From Salipiger bermudensis HTCC2601 (lineage in GTDB: Bacteria > Pseudomonadota > Alphaproteobacteria > Rhodobacterales > Rhodobacteraceae), in contig NZ_DS022276.1 of the NCBI RefSeq assembly GCF_000153725.1, positions 614,188-678,187 on the forward strand: a stretch of DNA of 64,000 bases. Reading direction: 5' to 3'. Numbering within the stretch: the first letter of the stretch is position 1; each line of letters opens with the position of its first letter. The notes below the pieces were generated by a model. The model worked only from the letters and a program-made list of their open reading frames with translations, ran no database searches and was not told the DNA's origin. Below are positions 35,545-44,247 of this stretch, piece by piece. Both the position numbers and the translations under genes were made by a program.

Positions 35545-36517
35545 CGCGCCGCCTCCCGGCGATCATGCCGACCACACCGCCCTTGCCGAACAGCACCACC
35601 ATCAGCAGCACCAGCCCGAGGAAGATCTGCCAGTACTCGCTGACCCCGCCCAGCAGATGCTCGAGCAGCACGTAGATCCCCGCCCCCGCCACCGGGCCGA
35701 AGAGCCGTGCCACGCCGCCGATGATCACGAAGACCATGATCTCGCCCGACATCTGCCAGCTCAGCATGGTGGGCGAAACGAAGCGATTGAGATCGGCAAA
35801 GAGTGCCCCTGCCAGCCCGGTGATGGCGCCCGAGATCACCAGCGCCACCAGCTGCAGCCGCCGCGGGTCCAGCCCCACGGCACGCACCCGCTCGGGCACC
35901 TGCCGCGCCGCGTCGAGCGCCAGCCCGAAGGGCGAACGCATCAGCCGCGCGTTGAAGGCAAGCACGAGGCAGAGCAACGCGAGGCACAGGCCGTAGAACT
36001 GGATTGGAACAAGCGTGTTGAGGCCGGGAAAGCCGTTGCGCACATAGATCGACAGCCCGTCCTCACCGCCATAAGCGGGCCAGGAGATGGCGAAGAAATA
36101 CATCATCTGACCGAAGGCCAGCGTGATCATGATGAAATAGACGCCCGAGGTGCGCAGGCTCAGAAGTCCGATCAGCAGCGCCGCAGCCGACGAGGCCACG
36201 ATGGCCACGAGCCAGATCACCGGCATCGATTTCGTGCCCTCGATCACGAAAGGCCATTCGATCAGCGGCGTGTAGCTCTGCGCGTGGCTGGCGAGGATGC
36301 CCATGGCATAGCCGCCGATGCCGAAGAACACCGCGTGGCCAAGGCTCACCAGCCCGCCCAGCCCGAGCGCGATATTGAGCCCGACGGCGGCCAGCGCAAA
36401 GATCACCGCGCGCGTGGCGAGCGTGATGGTGAACGGCTCGTCGGCGTAGAGTGCCCATCCCGGGATCACGATCAGCGCCAAGAGCAGCGCGCCGTTCAGC
36501 AGGCGTTCCCGGCTCAT
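35537..36517 (-). CDS. Branched-chain-amino-acid-type ABC permease (LivM)
   Basis: Inner-membrane permease of 326 residues with about nine helices. Seen: AAVGLNIALGLGGLVSLGHA near residue 40, LSLRTSGVYFIMITLAFGQM, and the ATPase-contact loop SPFGLALDAARQVPERVRAVG, both typical of LivM. The ATG at 36517 is chosen because it overlaps the livH-type stop (ATGA) and gives the standard start; an in-frame upstream extension of 148 codons has no similarity. Confidence 0.93.
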   Translation of the reverse strand: MSRERLLNGALLLALIVIPGWALYADEPFTITLATRAVIFALAAVGLNIALGLGGLVSLGHAVFFGIGGYAMGILASHAQSYTPLIEWPFVIEGTKSMPVIWLVAIVASSAAALLIGLLSLRTSGVYFIMITLAFGQMMYFFAISWPAYGGEDGLSIYVRNGFPGLNTLVPIQFYGLCLALLCLVLAFNARLMRSPFGLALDAARQVPERVRAVGLDPRRLQLVALVISGAITGLAGALFADLNRFVSPTMLSWQMSGEIMVFVIIGGVARLFGPVAGAGIYVLLEHLLGGVSEYWQIFLGLVLLMVVLFGKGGVVGMIAGRRRDG

Positions 36518-37434
36518 GTGCGCGCTCCGAAAAGGCCGGTGGGGCGCCAGATCAGCACGCCGGCCATCAGCACGTAGATCGCCATCGAAGCGAAGGCCGA
36601 GCCGGTGGCGGCGGCGCTGGCGGGATCGGTGAAGAGCTTGAACAGCTCGGGCAGCAACACCCCGCCCAGCGTGTCGGTGAGCCCCACCAGAAGCGCCCCG
36701 ATCAGCGCGCCCTTGATCGAGCCGATGCCGCCGATCACGATCACCACGAAGGCAAGGATCAGCACCGGCTCGCCCATGCCCACCTGCACCGACTGGATCG
36801 CCCCCACCAGCGCCCCCGCCAGCCCCGCCAGCGCCGCACCGATGGCGAAGACCAGCGTGTAGAGCTTCGAGATATCGACGCCGAGTGCCGCGATCATCTC
36901 GCGGTCGTTCTCGCCGGCGCGAATGCGGATGCCGAGCCGGGTGCGGGCGTTGAGCCACCACAGCCCCAGCGCCACCGCGATGCCCACGGCGATCAGCGCC
37001 AGCCGATAGACCGGGTAGACGATGCCGCCGGGCAGCGTGACGGTGCCGGAAAGGCCTGCGGGCATGTTGAGATAAAGCGGGAAGGAGCCGAAGAGCCAGC
37101 GGGTGCCTTCCGACAGGATCAGGATCAGCGCGAAAGTGGCCAGCACCTGGTCGAGATGGTCGCGGGCATAAAGCCTGCGGATCACCAGCAGCTCGATCAG
37201 CGCGCCCGCGGCCGCGGCAGCGGCCAGCGCCGCCACCAGCGCCAGCGCGAACGAACCGGTGGCGCCCGCGACGGCCGCCGCCGCGAAGGCGCCGATCATG
37301 TAGAGCGAGCCATGGGCGAGGTTGATCAGCCCCATGACGCCGAAGATCAGCGTCAGACCGGCAGCCATGAGAAACAGCATGACGCCGGATTGCAGGCCGT
37401 TCAGGACCTGTTCAGCAAGCAGGATCGGGGACAT
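36514..37434 (-). CDS. Branched-chain-amino-acid-type ABC permease (LivH)
   Basis: Inner-membrane permease of 306 residues with about eight helices. Seen: LLAEQVLNGLQSGVMLFLMA, LTLIFGVMGLINLAHGSLYM, the LivH signature, and NARTRLGIRIRAGENDREMI, the cytoplasmic coupling loop. It lies 48 bp after the binding-protein gene, separated from it by a strong hairpin, and overlaps the LivM-type gene by 4 bp. Confidence 0.93.
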   Translation of the reverse strand: MSPILLAEQVLNGLQSGVMLFLMAAGLTLIFGVMGLINLAHGSLYMIGAFAAAAVAGATGSFALALVAALAAAAAAGALIELLVIRRLYARDHLDQVLATFALILILSEGTRWLFGSFPLYLNMPAGLSGTVTLPGGIVYPVYRLALIAVGIAVALGLWWLNARTRLGIRIRAGENDREMIAALGVDISKLYTLVFAIGAALAGLAGALVGAIQSVQVGMGEPVLILAFVVIVIGGIGSIKGALIGALLVGLTDTLGGVLLPELFKLFTDPASAAATGSAFASMAIYVLMAGVLIWRPTGLFGART

Positions 37435-37453
37435 CTGGGGCCTTCGTCGTGTC

Positions 37454-37476
37454 GGGGGCCTGACGATCAGGCCCCC
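37454..37476 (-). terminator. Intra-operon hairpin between the binding-protein and permease genes
   Basis: GGGGGCCTGA (37454-37463) pairs perfectly with TCAGGCCCCC (37467-37476) around a 3-base loop, 7 bp past the binding-protein stop. No T tract follows. Such hairpins usually protect the upstream mRNA and keep binding protein in excess over permease. Confidence 0.6.
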
Positions 37477-37482
37477 GCAGGA

Positions 37483-38619
37483 TCAGTTCATCGAGCACTC
37501 GTCGACATAGGCCGAAGAGCGGTCTTCGATCGCGGTGGCGACGATCTTGTTGGTGTAGACCTCGCCCTCCTTGATGACCTCGCGGATGTAGATGTCCTGG
37601 ATCGGGTGCTGGTTGGTATCGAAGCTGAACTCACCGCGCACGCTGTCGAACTCCGCCGCCTTCAGCGCCGCGCGGAACGCCTCGGCGTCGGACGGCTCGG
37701 CCACGTCGAGCGCCGAGAGCAGCAGGTTGGCGGTGTCGTAGCCATAGGCGGCATAGAGCGACGGCAGGCGGCCGTACGTCTCCTCGAAGCCCGACACGAA
37801 GGCGGCGTTGGCCGCGTTGTCGAGATCCTTGGACCAGTTGGACCCGTTCTTCACGCCCATCGCCGCCTCGCCCACGGCCTGCAGGATGGCCTGATCGAAG
37901 GAGAAGGCCGGACCCATCACCGGCAGATCGACGCCGCTGTCGGCATATTGCTTGAGGAACGAGATCCCCATGCCGCCGGGCAGGAAGAAGAAGATGCTGT
38001 CTGCGCCCGAGGCACGGATCTGCGCGATCTCGGCAGCGTAATCGGTCTGGCCGAGCTTGGTATAGACCTCTCCCGCCAGCTCACCGCCGTAGAAGCGCTT
38101 GAAGCCGTTCAGGCTGTCCTGCCCCGCCGGGTAGTTCGGCGCCATGATGAAGGGGTTGGTATAGCCCTCGGACTTGGCATAGGCGCCCGCGGCCTCGTGC
38201 AGGTTGTCGTTCTGGTAGGAGACCGAGAAATAGTTCGGGTTGCAGCCGCGCCCCGCCAGCTGCGCCGGGGCCGCGTTGGTCGAGAGGTAGAACTTGCCCT
38301 GCGCCGTCGCCGCCGGCACCACCGCCATGGCGAGGTTCGACCAGACGATGCCGGTCAGGATGTCGACCTTCTCGGACTGGATCATCTTGTCGGCCAGCTG
38401 CACCGCCACGTCGGGCTTGCGCTGATCATCCTCGATGATCACCTCGACGTCGTCGCGGCCGGCGGCCTCCATCGCCAGCATGAAGCCGTCGCGCGTGTCG
38501 ATGCCGAGGCTCGCGCCGCCGCCCGAAAGCGTGGTGATCATGCCGATCTTGACTTCGGCCTGCGCGCTGGCGGCCATCGCAACGAGGCTCGCCGCCGCGA
38601 GAAGCGTTTTCATGGACAT
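37483..38619 (-). CDS. ABC transporter periplasmic substrate-binding protein (LIV family)
   Basis: Periplasmic receptor of 378 residues. Seen: a Sec signal peptide (MSMKTLLAAASLVAMAASAQA, cleavage before EVKIG), the type-1 fold with IGMITTLSGGGASLGIDTRD, IIEDDQRKPDVAVQLADKMI, and SNLAMAVVPAATAQGKFYLS, and two cysteines near GRGCNPN and the C-terminal DECSMN. AGGGAG lies 7 bases before the ATG at 38619. It is first of the operon. Ligand unknown; the DUF1989 partner suggests an amide or urea-like compound, but this is inference. Confidence 0.92.
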   Translation of the reverse strand: MSMKTLLAAASLVAMAASAQAEVKIGMITTLSGGGASLGIDTRDGFMLAMEAAGRDDVEVIIEDDQRKPDVAVQLADKMIQSEKVDILTGIVWSNLAMAVVPAATAQGKFYLSTNAAPAQLAGRGCNPNYFSVSYQNDNLHEAAGAYAKSEGYTNPFIMAPNYPAGQDSLNGFKRFYGGELAGEVYTKLGQTDYAAEIAQIRASGADSIFFFLPGGMGISFLKQYADSGVDLPVMGPAFSFDQAILQAVGEAAMGVKNGSNWSKDLDNAANAAFVSGFEETYGRLPSLYAAYGYDTANLLLSALDVAEPSDAEAFRAALKAAEFDSVRGEFSFDTNQHPIQDIYIREVIKEGEVYTNKIVATAIEDRSSAYVDECSMN

Positions 38620-38816
38620 TCCGGAACTCCCTGTTCTCTTCCCTTATCCCCTGCCGGGTCTTGCGCCCGGCGTTGCGGGCAAGGGTTAACGGAAAAACCG
38701 GGGATGTCCATGCGCCAGCGCCCGGCACCGTTCAAGGGGCACCAGATTGCACGATCAATCGGTTCACAGGGAAACACTAAGGGGCTGGGCAGGCTGTGCG
38801 GGCGCTCTCGCGCCTC

Positions 38817-39014
38817 TCAGCCACGATCCCGGAAGCAGAGCTTCGGCACCTCGCCGGGGGTGCCCTCGGTCGCGGCACCGCAATGGATGCAGCGCCACTG
38901 GCTGGTGTCACCCTGCCGGTACTCGCGCCACCGGCATTGCCGACGGTCGCGGTTCTTCATGTTGAAGACCAGCAGAATGACAAACGCGATAACGAGGCCG
39001 ACAGCGAAAATCAC
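38817..39014 (-). CDS. Small membrane protein with zinc-ribbon-like cysteines (65 residues)
   Basis: Function unknown. One N-terminal membrane helix (IFAVGLVIAFVILLVFNM) is followed by a cytoplasmic tail with RQCRWREYRQG, WRCIHCGAATEGTPG and KLCFRD. The CIHC pair plus C in RQCRW and KLC form a four-cysteine set that could bind zinc. It starts at a GTG (39014) behind GAGG at 6 bases. From memory, similar short CRWRE...C-x2-CGA proteins occur widely in Rhodobacteraceae. It is not in an obvious operon. Confidence 0.75.
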   Translation of the reverse strand: MIFAVGLVIAFVILLVFNMKNRDRRQCRWREYRQGDTSQWRCIHCGAATEGTPGEVPKLCFRDRG

Positions 39015-39084
39015 CGCGGGCCTCGTTCGGGGAGTTCAGAAACCATGAGGGAAACCTAGCTCTGCCTTCCCGGCAGGCCAGCCC

Positions 39085-39243
39085 TCAGGCGGCCTGGTAG
39101 TAGGCGCAGGTGCCGGGTTCTTCATCGGCGACGCGGTCGGCGTCATGCACCAGAACCGGCTCGGGCTGGTAATAGGCATAGGCCTGCTCGAGGATGGCGA
39201 GGGCCTCGGCGGCGTCGATCTGTTGTTGGGTCTGGTCTTGCAT
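39085..39243 (-). CDS. Small acidic hypothetical protein (52 residues)
   Basis: Not recognised. It is a 52-residue acidic protein beginning MQDQTQQQIDAAEALAILEQ, then AYAYYQPEPVLVHDADRV and ending CAYYQAA. It shows a repeated AYxYY/AYYQ pattern at both ends of its second half. AAAGG lies about 10 bases before the ATG. It is likely real because codon use is typical and the frame fits the gap between its neighbours, but it is below the size many tools report. No membrane segment. Confidence 0.5.
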   Translation of the reverse strand: MQDQTQQQIDAAEALAILEQAYAYYQPEPVLVHDADRVADEEPGTCAYYQAA

Positions 39244-39512
39244 CGGGTTGGCCTTTCGGTGTCGTGTCCGTCTTTCCTCCCCTTACAAGCCCTAGATAGA
39301 CCTTGCTGCAGCGCAGCACACCCCCGATTGCTGCAAGTGCGAAATGCGCTGGATGCATGTTTCCCCTAGGTCCGCACGATGATGGCGCAGCCAACCATCC
39401 TTCCGGTTGCATCGCGTCCCGAATCCGGACAGGGAGCGCCGAATTGTTGTAGCGTGGCAGACAGAGCCGCCGCGCCCTCCCCCCAGACCGAGCCAAGGAA
39501 AGGACGAGCCCG

Positions 39513-40289
39513 ATGCGCGTTTCGATCGACGTACAGATGCACTACAGCTTCACCGAGCCCAACACCGTGGCGCTGGTGCTCGAGGCGGCGCGGACCGAGG
39601 GCCAGACGGTCCTGAGCGAGAGCATGGATCTCGGCGATGCCGAGCTGCATCGCATCGAGGGCGATTGCGGTGTCGGCCAACGCATCTGGGCGCGCATTCC
39701 AGGGCAGGAGATGCGCCTGAGCTACCGCTCCGAGGTCGAGATCACGCGCCCCGCGCCCGCGCTCGACGGGTTGGAGGCGCTGCCGCTGCATCTGATCCCG
39801 TCCGAGCCTGCCCCCTACATCCGGCCCTCGCGCTACTGTCAGTCGGACAAGTTCGTGGCCTTCGTCAACAAGCGCTTCGGGCATCTCGCAGGCGGCCGAA
39901 AGGTGGCGGCGATCCGCGACTGGATCGAGGCCGAGCTCTCCTACGTGCCCGGCAGCTCGGATTCCGACACCAACGTGCTCGAGACTTTCGCCGGGCGCGA
40001 GGGGGTGTGCCGCGACTACGTGCACCTGTTCTGCGCCATGGTGCGGGCGGCGCAGATCCCGGCCCGCGCGGCTGCCGCCTATGGCCCGGACGTGACGCCG
40101 CAGGACTTCCACGCCGTGGGCCAGGTCTGGCTCGAGGATGGCTGGCATCTCGTCGACCCTACCGGCATGTGCCAAGCCGACAGTCTCGCGCTGATCGCCG
40201 TGGGCCGCGATGCCTATGACATCGCCTTCATGGAAAGCCAGGCGCCCGCAACGCTGCTCTCGCAGAGCGTCTCGGTCGTCCGCGCCTGA
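39513..40289 (+). CDS. Transglutaminase-like cysteine protease-fold protein
   Basis: Papain-like fold protein of 258 residues; may act as a protease or amidase on peptides. Seen: an N-terminal beta domain (residues 1-100, VSIDVQMHYSF) and a transglutaminase core with the catalytic triad C166 (GREGVCRDYVH), H200 (QDFHAVGQVWL) and D215 (GWHLVDPTG). No signal peptide, so probably cytoplasmic. It stands alone, convergent with sdhB, with a shared terminator between. Confidence 0.9.
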   Translation: MRVSIDVQMHYSFTEPNTVALVLEAARTEGQTVLSESMDLGDAELHRIEGDCGVGQRIWARIPGQEMRLSYRSEVEITRPAPALDGLEALPLHLIPSEPAPYIRPSRYCQSDKFVAFVNKRFGHLAGGRKVAAIRDWIEAELSYVPGSSDSDTNVLETFAGREGVCRDYVHLFCAMVRAAQIPARAAAAYGPDVTPQDFHAVGQVWLEDGWHLVDPTGMCQADSLALIAVGRDAYDIAFMESQAPATLLSQSVSVVRA

Positions 40290-40305
40290 GCCCCTAGTAA
40301 CGGAA

Positions 40306-40333
40306 AACGCCGCTCCCCGCGGGGAACGGCGTT
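40306..40333. terminator. Bidirectional hairpin between the transglutaminase gene and sdhB
   Basis: AACGCCGCTCCCC (40306-40318) pairs with GGGGAACGGCGTT (40321-40333) with a single mismatch. It is flanked by AAA on the left and TT on the right. Located between two convergent genes, it probably ends both transcripts. Confidence 0.7.
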
Positions 40334-40356
40334 ACTGTCTCGCGTTCGACCTGCGA

Positions 40357-41136
40357 TCAGACGTGCCGGTTCAGCAGCATCTTCTTGATCTCGGCGATGG
40401 ACTTCGCCGGGTTCAGGCCCTTCGGGCAGGTCTTGGTGCAGTTCATGATCGTGTGGCAGCGATAGAGCTTGAACGGGTCTTCGAGCTGATCGAGACGCTC
40501 GCCGGTGGCTTCGTCGCGGCTGTCGATGATCCAGCGGTAGGCGTGCAGCAGCGCCGCCGGTCCGAGGTAGCGGTCCGAGTTCCACCAGTAGCTCGGGCAG
40601 GAGGTCGAGCACGAGGCGCACATCACGCACTCATACAGACCGTCGAGCTTCTTGCGGTCCTCGATGGATTGCTTCCACTCCTTCTCGGGACGGTTGGTCT
40701 TGGTCTCGAGCCACGGCATGATCGAGGCATGCTGGGCGTAGAAGTGTGTCAGGTCCGGGATCAGGTCCTTGACCACGGGCATGTGCGGCAGCGGGTAGAC
40801 CTTCACGTCGCCGCTGATCTCGTCGAGACCGTAGATGCAGGCCAGCGTGTTGATGCCGTCGATGTTCATCGCGCACGACCCGCAGATGCCTTCGCGGCAG
40901 GAGCGGCGGAAGGTCAGCGTCGGGTCGACCTCGTTCTTGATCTTGATGAGCGCGTCCAGAACCATCGGGCCGCACTTGTCCATATCGAGGTAGTAGGTGT
41001 CGACGCGGGGGTTCTCACCGGTGTCGGGATCCCAGCGGTAGATCTTGAACGCGCGCACGTTGGTCGCGCCATCCGGTTTCGGCCAGGTCTTGCCGGTGCG
41101 GATGCGGGAATTCTTCGGAAGCGTGAACTGAACCAT
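40357..41136 (-). CDS. sdhB: Succinate dehydrogenase iron-sulfur subunit
   Basis: Electron-transfer subunit of complex II. It has 259 residues. Seen: the 2Fe-2S site CREGICGSC with its fourth Cys further on, the 4Fe-4S site [12 protein letters not shown], and the 3Fe-4S site [39 protein letters not shown] precedes the first cluster. It is the last gene of the sdhCDA-(lipoproteins)-sdhB operon, with an extra 139 bp gap before it, so it may also have its own ribosome-rich leader. Confidence 0.98.
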   Translation of the reverse strand: MVQFTLPKNSRIRTGKTWPKPDGATNVRAFKIYRWDPDTGENPRVDTYYLDMDKCGPMVLDALIKIKNEVDPTLTFRRSCREGICGSCAMNIDGINTLACIYGLDEISGDVKVYPLPHMPVVKDLIPDLTHFYAQHASIMPWLETKTNRPEKEWKQSIEDRKKLDGLYECVMCASCSTSCPSYWWNSDRYLGPAALLHAYRWIIDSRDEATGERLDQLEDPFKLYRCHTIMNCTKTCPKGLNPAKSIAEIKKMLLNRHV

Positions 41137-41275
41137 GGCGAGCCTCTGCTTTCCTTTCGGTGAGTCTATGGGTTGGCAAGGTCCGGCCCGGACGACTTAC
41201 CGGACCATACAAAATTTCGGGTCGGCGCGAAACGCGCCGTCGGTAACATGCTGTTGTGCGCAACGATGCTCATCG

Positions 41276-41596
41276 TCACGCCCCTGCCCCGGACAGAACC
41301 GCCGCGAGCCCCGTGGTGCTCAGGCAGGTGATGGTCTCGGGCTTCTGCACAACGTCGGCGACGATCTGGATCGAGCTTTCGGTGGGACCGCCGATGGTGT
41401 CGGCGGCGAGCGCATAGATCTGCGTCGCACTGGCGTTGTCGATGACGCAGTCGAGCACCGGCTCGACCGGGGCGCCGGGGAAGCGGTCCACCACGATCTT
41501 GGTCACCGTCGAACGCGCCGCACCGCGCGCGATCGCATCCTGGCTCTGGGTCGAGCAGGCGGCGAGCAACAGGGTGAGGAGAAGGATCTTGCGCAA
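41276..41596 (-). CDS. Lipoprotein inside the sdh operon (106 residues)
   Basis: Function unknown. It has a short signal peptide with lipobox LAAC (MRKILLLTLLLAACSTQSQD), so it is probably a lipoprotein of the cell envelope. The mature part has PGAPVEPVLDC, a DxAS-x2-QIYALA stretch and TITC. It resembles the 143-residue lipoprotein encoded just upstream: both share PG-x-P, C-x3-D-x-AS, Q-x-x-ALA and a late T-x2-C, so they look like tandem paralogues with two conserved cysteines. It lies between that gene and sdhB on the same strand. Confidence 0.8.
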   Translation of the reverse strand: MRKILLLTLLLAACSTQSQDAIARGAARSTVTKIVVDRFPGAPVEPVLDCVIDNASATQIYALAADTIGGPTESSIQIVADVVQKPETITCLSTTGLAAVLSGAGA

Positions 41597-41606
41597 GTCG
41601 GGTCTC

Positions 41607-42038
41607 CTAGAACAGCGCGCGGTCGATGAGGTTGTCGCTCATGCACTCGCGGGTGCCCTGGGTGAAGAGGATGTCGGTGACGATGTCGTCGTTCAGTTCG
41701 GTCTGGCCGAGGGCCGAGTTCTCCGCCAGCGCCTGAAGCTGTCCTTGGCTGGCATAGTCCAGCGTGCAGGCGACTGCGGTGTCGGTCGGCACACCCGGCG
41801 CCTTACTGGCGAGGATCGGCGCCACGGCCGAGCCCGCAACGTCCAGCATCAGGTCGTCGCCCGGCGGCGAGACCACGCTGCACCCGGCCGCCGCCCCCAG
41901 AATGAGGACAGCGAGCCCGGCGCGAATCGAAAGACCCGTCCGCGCCGAAGCGGCCTTGCCGCTGCTCCGGACGATACCGACACGCGCCACCACGTCGGCG
42001 GCGCGTTCCGGTCTCGAAGCGGAGCCCGTGGTGCACAT
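41607..42038 (-). CDS. Lipoprotein inside the sdh operon (143 residues)
   Basis: Function unknown. The ATG at 42038 overlaps the sdhA stop (TGATG). A long N-terminus of about 38 residues precedes the hydrophobic signal AGLAVLILGAAAGC, whose lipobox is GAAAGC, so the true start may be an internal GTG nearer the signal. The mature part reads PGVPTDTAVACTLDYAS, then QLQALAENSALGQ and TRECMSDNL. It aligns with the 106-residue lipoprotein downstream, including both cysteines. Its location inside the sdh operon suggests a role linked to complex II or the envelope, but nothing in the sequence states which. Confidence 0.75.
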   Translation of the reverse strand: MCTTGSASRPERAADVVARVGIVRSSGKAASARTGLSIRAGLAVLILGAAAGCSVVSPPGDDLMLDVAGSAVAPILASKAPGVPTDTAVACTLDYASQGQLQALAENSALGQTELNDDIVTDILFTQGTRECMSDNLIDRALF

Positions 42039-43843
42039 CAGAACGTGCGGGCCTTCGGGGCGATCTTGGCGAGGCTGATGCCGCCCTTCTCCTCCTCGGT
42101 CAGCGGGTCCACGATCACCGGACGGTGCGTCAGGGTCACCTTGGTGTCGTCGACACGGCTGATCGTGTGGATGCGCCAGTTCTCGTCGTCACGCTCGGGG
42201 TAGTCCTCGTGGGCATGCGCCCCGCGGCTTTCCTTGCGCGCCTCGGCGCCCACGATGGTGGCGAGCGCGTTGGGCATCAGGTTGGTCAGCTCGAGCGTCT
42301 CCATGAGATCCGAGTTCCACACCAGCGAGCGGTCCGAGACCCTGATGTCGCCCATCTTTCCGGCGATCGCGGTCATCTTCTCAACACCCTCCTTGAGGGT
42401 CTTGTCGGTGCGGAACACCGCAGCGTCTTCCTGCATGGTGCGCTGCATCTCGAGGCGCAGTTCGGCGGTCGGCGTGCCGCCCTCGGCGTAGCGCAGCCCG
42501 TCGAACCGGTCGAAGGCCTTGTCCACCGACGGCTGGTTGAGCGCGTGGGTCGGCGCGGCGCGGTCGACCACCTCGCCGGCACGGATCGCGGCTGCGCGGC
42601 CGAAGACCACGAGGTCGATCAGCGAGTTGGAGCCGAGACGGTTGGCGCCATGCACCGAGGCACAGCCCGCTTCGCCCACGGCCATCAGGCCCGGCACCAC
42701 GGCGTTGGGATCCTCCGAGGTCGGGTTCAGCACCTCGCCCCAGTAGTTCGTCGGAATGCCGCCCATGTTGTAGTGCACCGTCGGCAGAACCGGGATCGGC
42801 TCTTTCGTGACGTCGACACCGGCGAAGATCTTCGCGGACTCGGAGATGCCCGGCAGGCGCTCGGCCAGCGCTTCGGCCGGCAGGTGCGACAGGTTCAGAT
42901 GGATGTGATCCCCATGCTCGCCCACGCCGCGGCCTTCGCGGATCTCCATGGTCATCGAGCGCGAGACGTAGTCCCGCGGCGCGAGGTCCTTGTAGGTGGG
43001 GGCATAGCGCTCCATGAAGCGCTCGCCTTCCGAGTTGGTCAGGTAGCCGCCTTCGCCGCGGGCACCCTCGGTGATGAGGCAGCCCGATCCGTAGATGCCG
43101 GTCGGGTGGAACTGCACGAACTCCATGTCCTGCAGCGCGAGGCCCGCACGGGCCACCATGCCGCCGCCATCGCCGGTGCAGGTGTGTGCCGAGGTGGCCG
43201 AGAAGTAGGCCCGGCCATAGCCGCCGGTGGCCAGCACGACCATCTTGGCGTTGAACACGTGGAAGGTGCCGTCGTCGAGCTTCCAGCAGACCACGCCCTG
43301 GCAAACGCCGTCGTCGCTCATGATGAGGTCGATGGCGAAATACTCGATGTAGAACTCGGCGTTGTTCTTCAGCGACTGACCATAAAGCGTGTGCAGGATG
43401 GCGTGGCCGGTGCGGTCGGCGGCGGCGCAGGTGCGCTGCACCGGCGGGCCTTCACCGAACTCGGTGGTGTGGCCGCCGAACGGGCGCTGGTAGATCTTGC
43501 CTTCCTCGGTGCGCGAGAACGGCACGCCGTAATGCTCGAGCTCGTAGACCGCGGCAGGGGCCGAGCGCGCGAGGTATTCCATCGCGTCGGTATCGCCGAG
43601 CCAGTCCGAGCCCTTGACGGTGTCGTACATGTGCCACTGCCAGTTGTCGGGGCCCATGTTGGACAGCGACGCGGCGATGCCGCCCTGTGCGGCGACGGTG
43701 TGCGAGCGGGTCGGGAACACCTTGGTCACGCAGGCGGTGCGCAGACCCTGTTCCGCCATGCCGAGCGTGGCGCGCAGGCCGGCGCCGCCGGCCCCGACGA
43801 CCACGACGTCATAGTTATGCGTCTCGTATTCGTATGCAGCCAT
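42038..43843 (-). CDS. sdhA: Succinate dehydrogenase flavoprotein subunit
   Basis: Catalytic subunit of complex II, which oxidises succinate to fumarate on the cytoplasmic face. It has 601 residues. Seen: FAD fold [20 protein letters not shown], the flavin-linked H48 in [11 protein letters not shown], and the active-site regions [20 protein letters not shown] and [18 protein letters not shown]. Its stop overlaps the next gene (TGATG), and it lies 18 bp after sdhD. Confidence 0.98.
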   Translation of the reverse strand: MAAYEYETHNYDVVVVGAGGAGLRATLGMAEQGLRTACVTKVFPTRSHTVAAQGGIAASLSNMGPDNWQWHMYDTVKGSDWLGDTDAMEYLARSAPAAVYELEHYGVPFSRTEEGKIYQRPFGGHTTEFGEGPPVQRTCAAADRTGHAILHTLYGQSLKNNAEFYIEYFAIDLIMSDDGVCQGVVCWKLDDGTFHVFNAKMVVLATGGYGRAYFSATSAHTCTGDGGGMVARAGLALQDMEFVQFHPTGIYGSGCLITEGARGEGGYLTNSEGERFMERYAPTYKDLAPRDYVSRSMTMEIREGRGVGEHGDHIHLNLSHLPAEALAERLPGISESAKIFAGVDVTKEPIPVLPTVHYNMGGIPTNYWGEVLNPTSEDPNAVVPGLMAVGEAGCASVHGANRLGSNSLIDLVVFGRAAAIRAGEVVDRAAPTHALNQPSVDKAFDRFDGLRYAEGGTPTAELRLEMQRTMQEDAAVFRTDKTLKEGVEKMTAIAGKMGDIRVSDRSLVWNSDLMETLELTNLMPNALATIVGAEARKESRGAHAHEDYPERDDENWRIHTISRVDDTKVTLTHRPVIVDPLTEEEKGGISLAKIAPKARTF

Positions 43844-43861
43844 TTTTCTGGTCTTCCTGTC

Positions 43862-44233
43862 TCAGAGCGCGATCTTGACGAGCGCGAAGATCCCGCAGGC
43901 GATCATCAGGTAGGCGAAGCCGGCAAAGGCCATGATCAGCAGCTTGCGGGTGGTGCCGCCGGTGTAATCCTCGATCATCGTGCGGGCGCCCTTCTGGAAG
44001 TGGACCATGCCCACGATCAGCACCAGCGCGGTGAGGATGGCCGGGAACGGGCGCGACATGGTGTCGAGCGCGGCGTCGTAGCCGGAGCCCAGCGCGCGGC
44101 CGAAGACGATCAGCCATGTGGGCAGCATGAAGGCCAGCGCCACGGAGCTGACGATCATGAACCAGTGATGCTCGGCACCGGCGTGGGCCGAGCCCTTGCC
44201 TACGGCGCGCTTGCGGTCGGTCAGGTAACGCAT
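43862..44233 (-). CDS. sdhD: Succinate dehydrogenase membrane anchor subunit
   Basis: Inner-membrane heme b/quinone-site subunit of complex II. It has 123 residues with three helices (IVSSVALAFMLPTWLIVFG, FPAILTALVLIVGMVHFQKG and LLIMAFAGFAYLMIACGIF). GMVHFQKGARTMIEDY holds the conserved His and the Asp-Tyr end of the quinone site. GAGGGAGGCACGACCG precedes the ATG at 44233; a longer frame lies upstream but overlaps sdhC and has no similarity. It is 14 bp after sdhC. Confidence 0.95.
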   Translation of the reverse strand: MRYLTDRKRAVGKGSAHAGAEHHWFMIVSSVALAFMLPTWLIVFGRALGSGYDAALDTMSRPFPAILTALVLIVGMVHFQKGARTMIEDYTGGTTRKLLIMAFAGFAYLMIACGIFALVKIAL

Positions 44234-44247
44234 CGGTCGTGCCTCCC

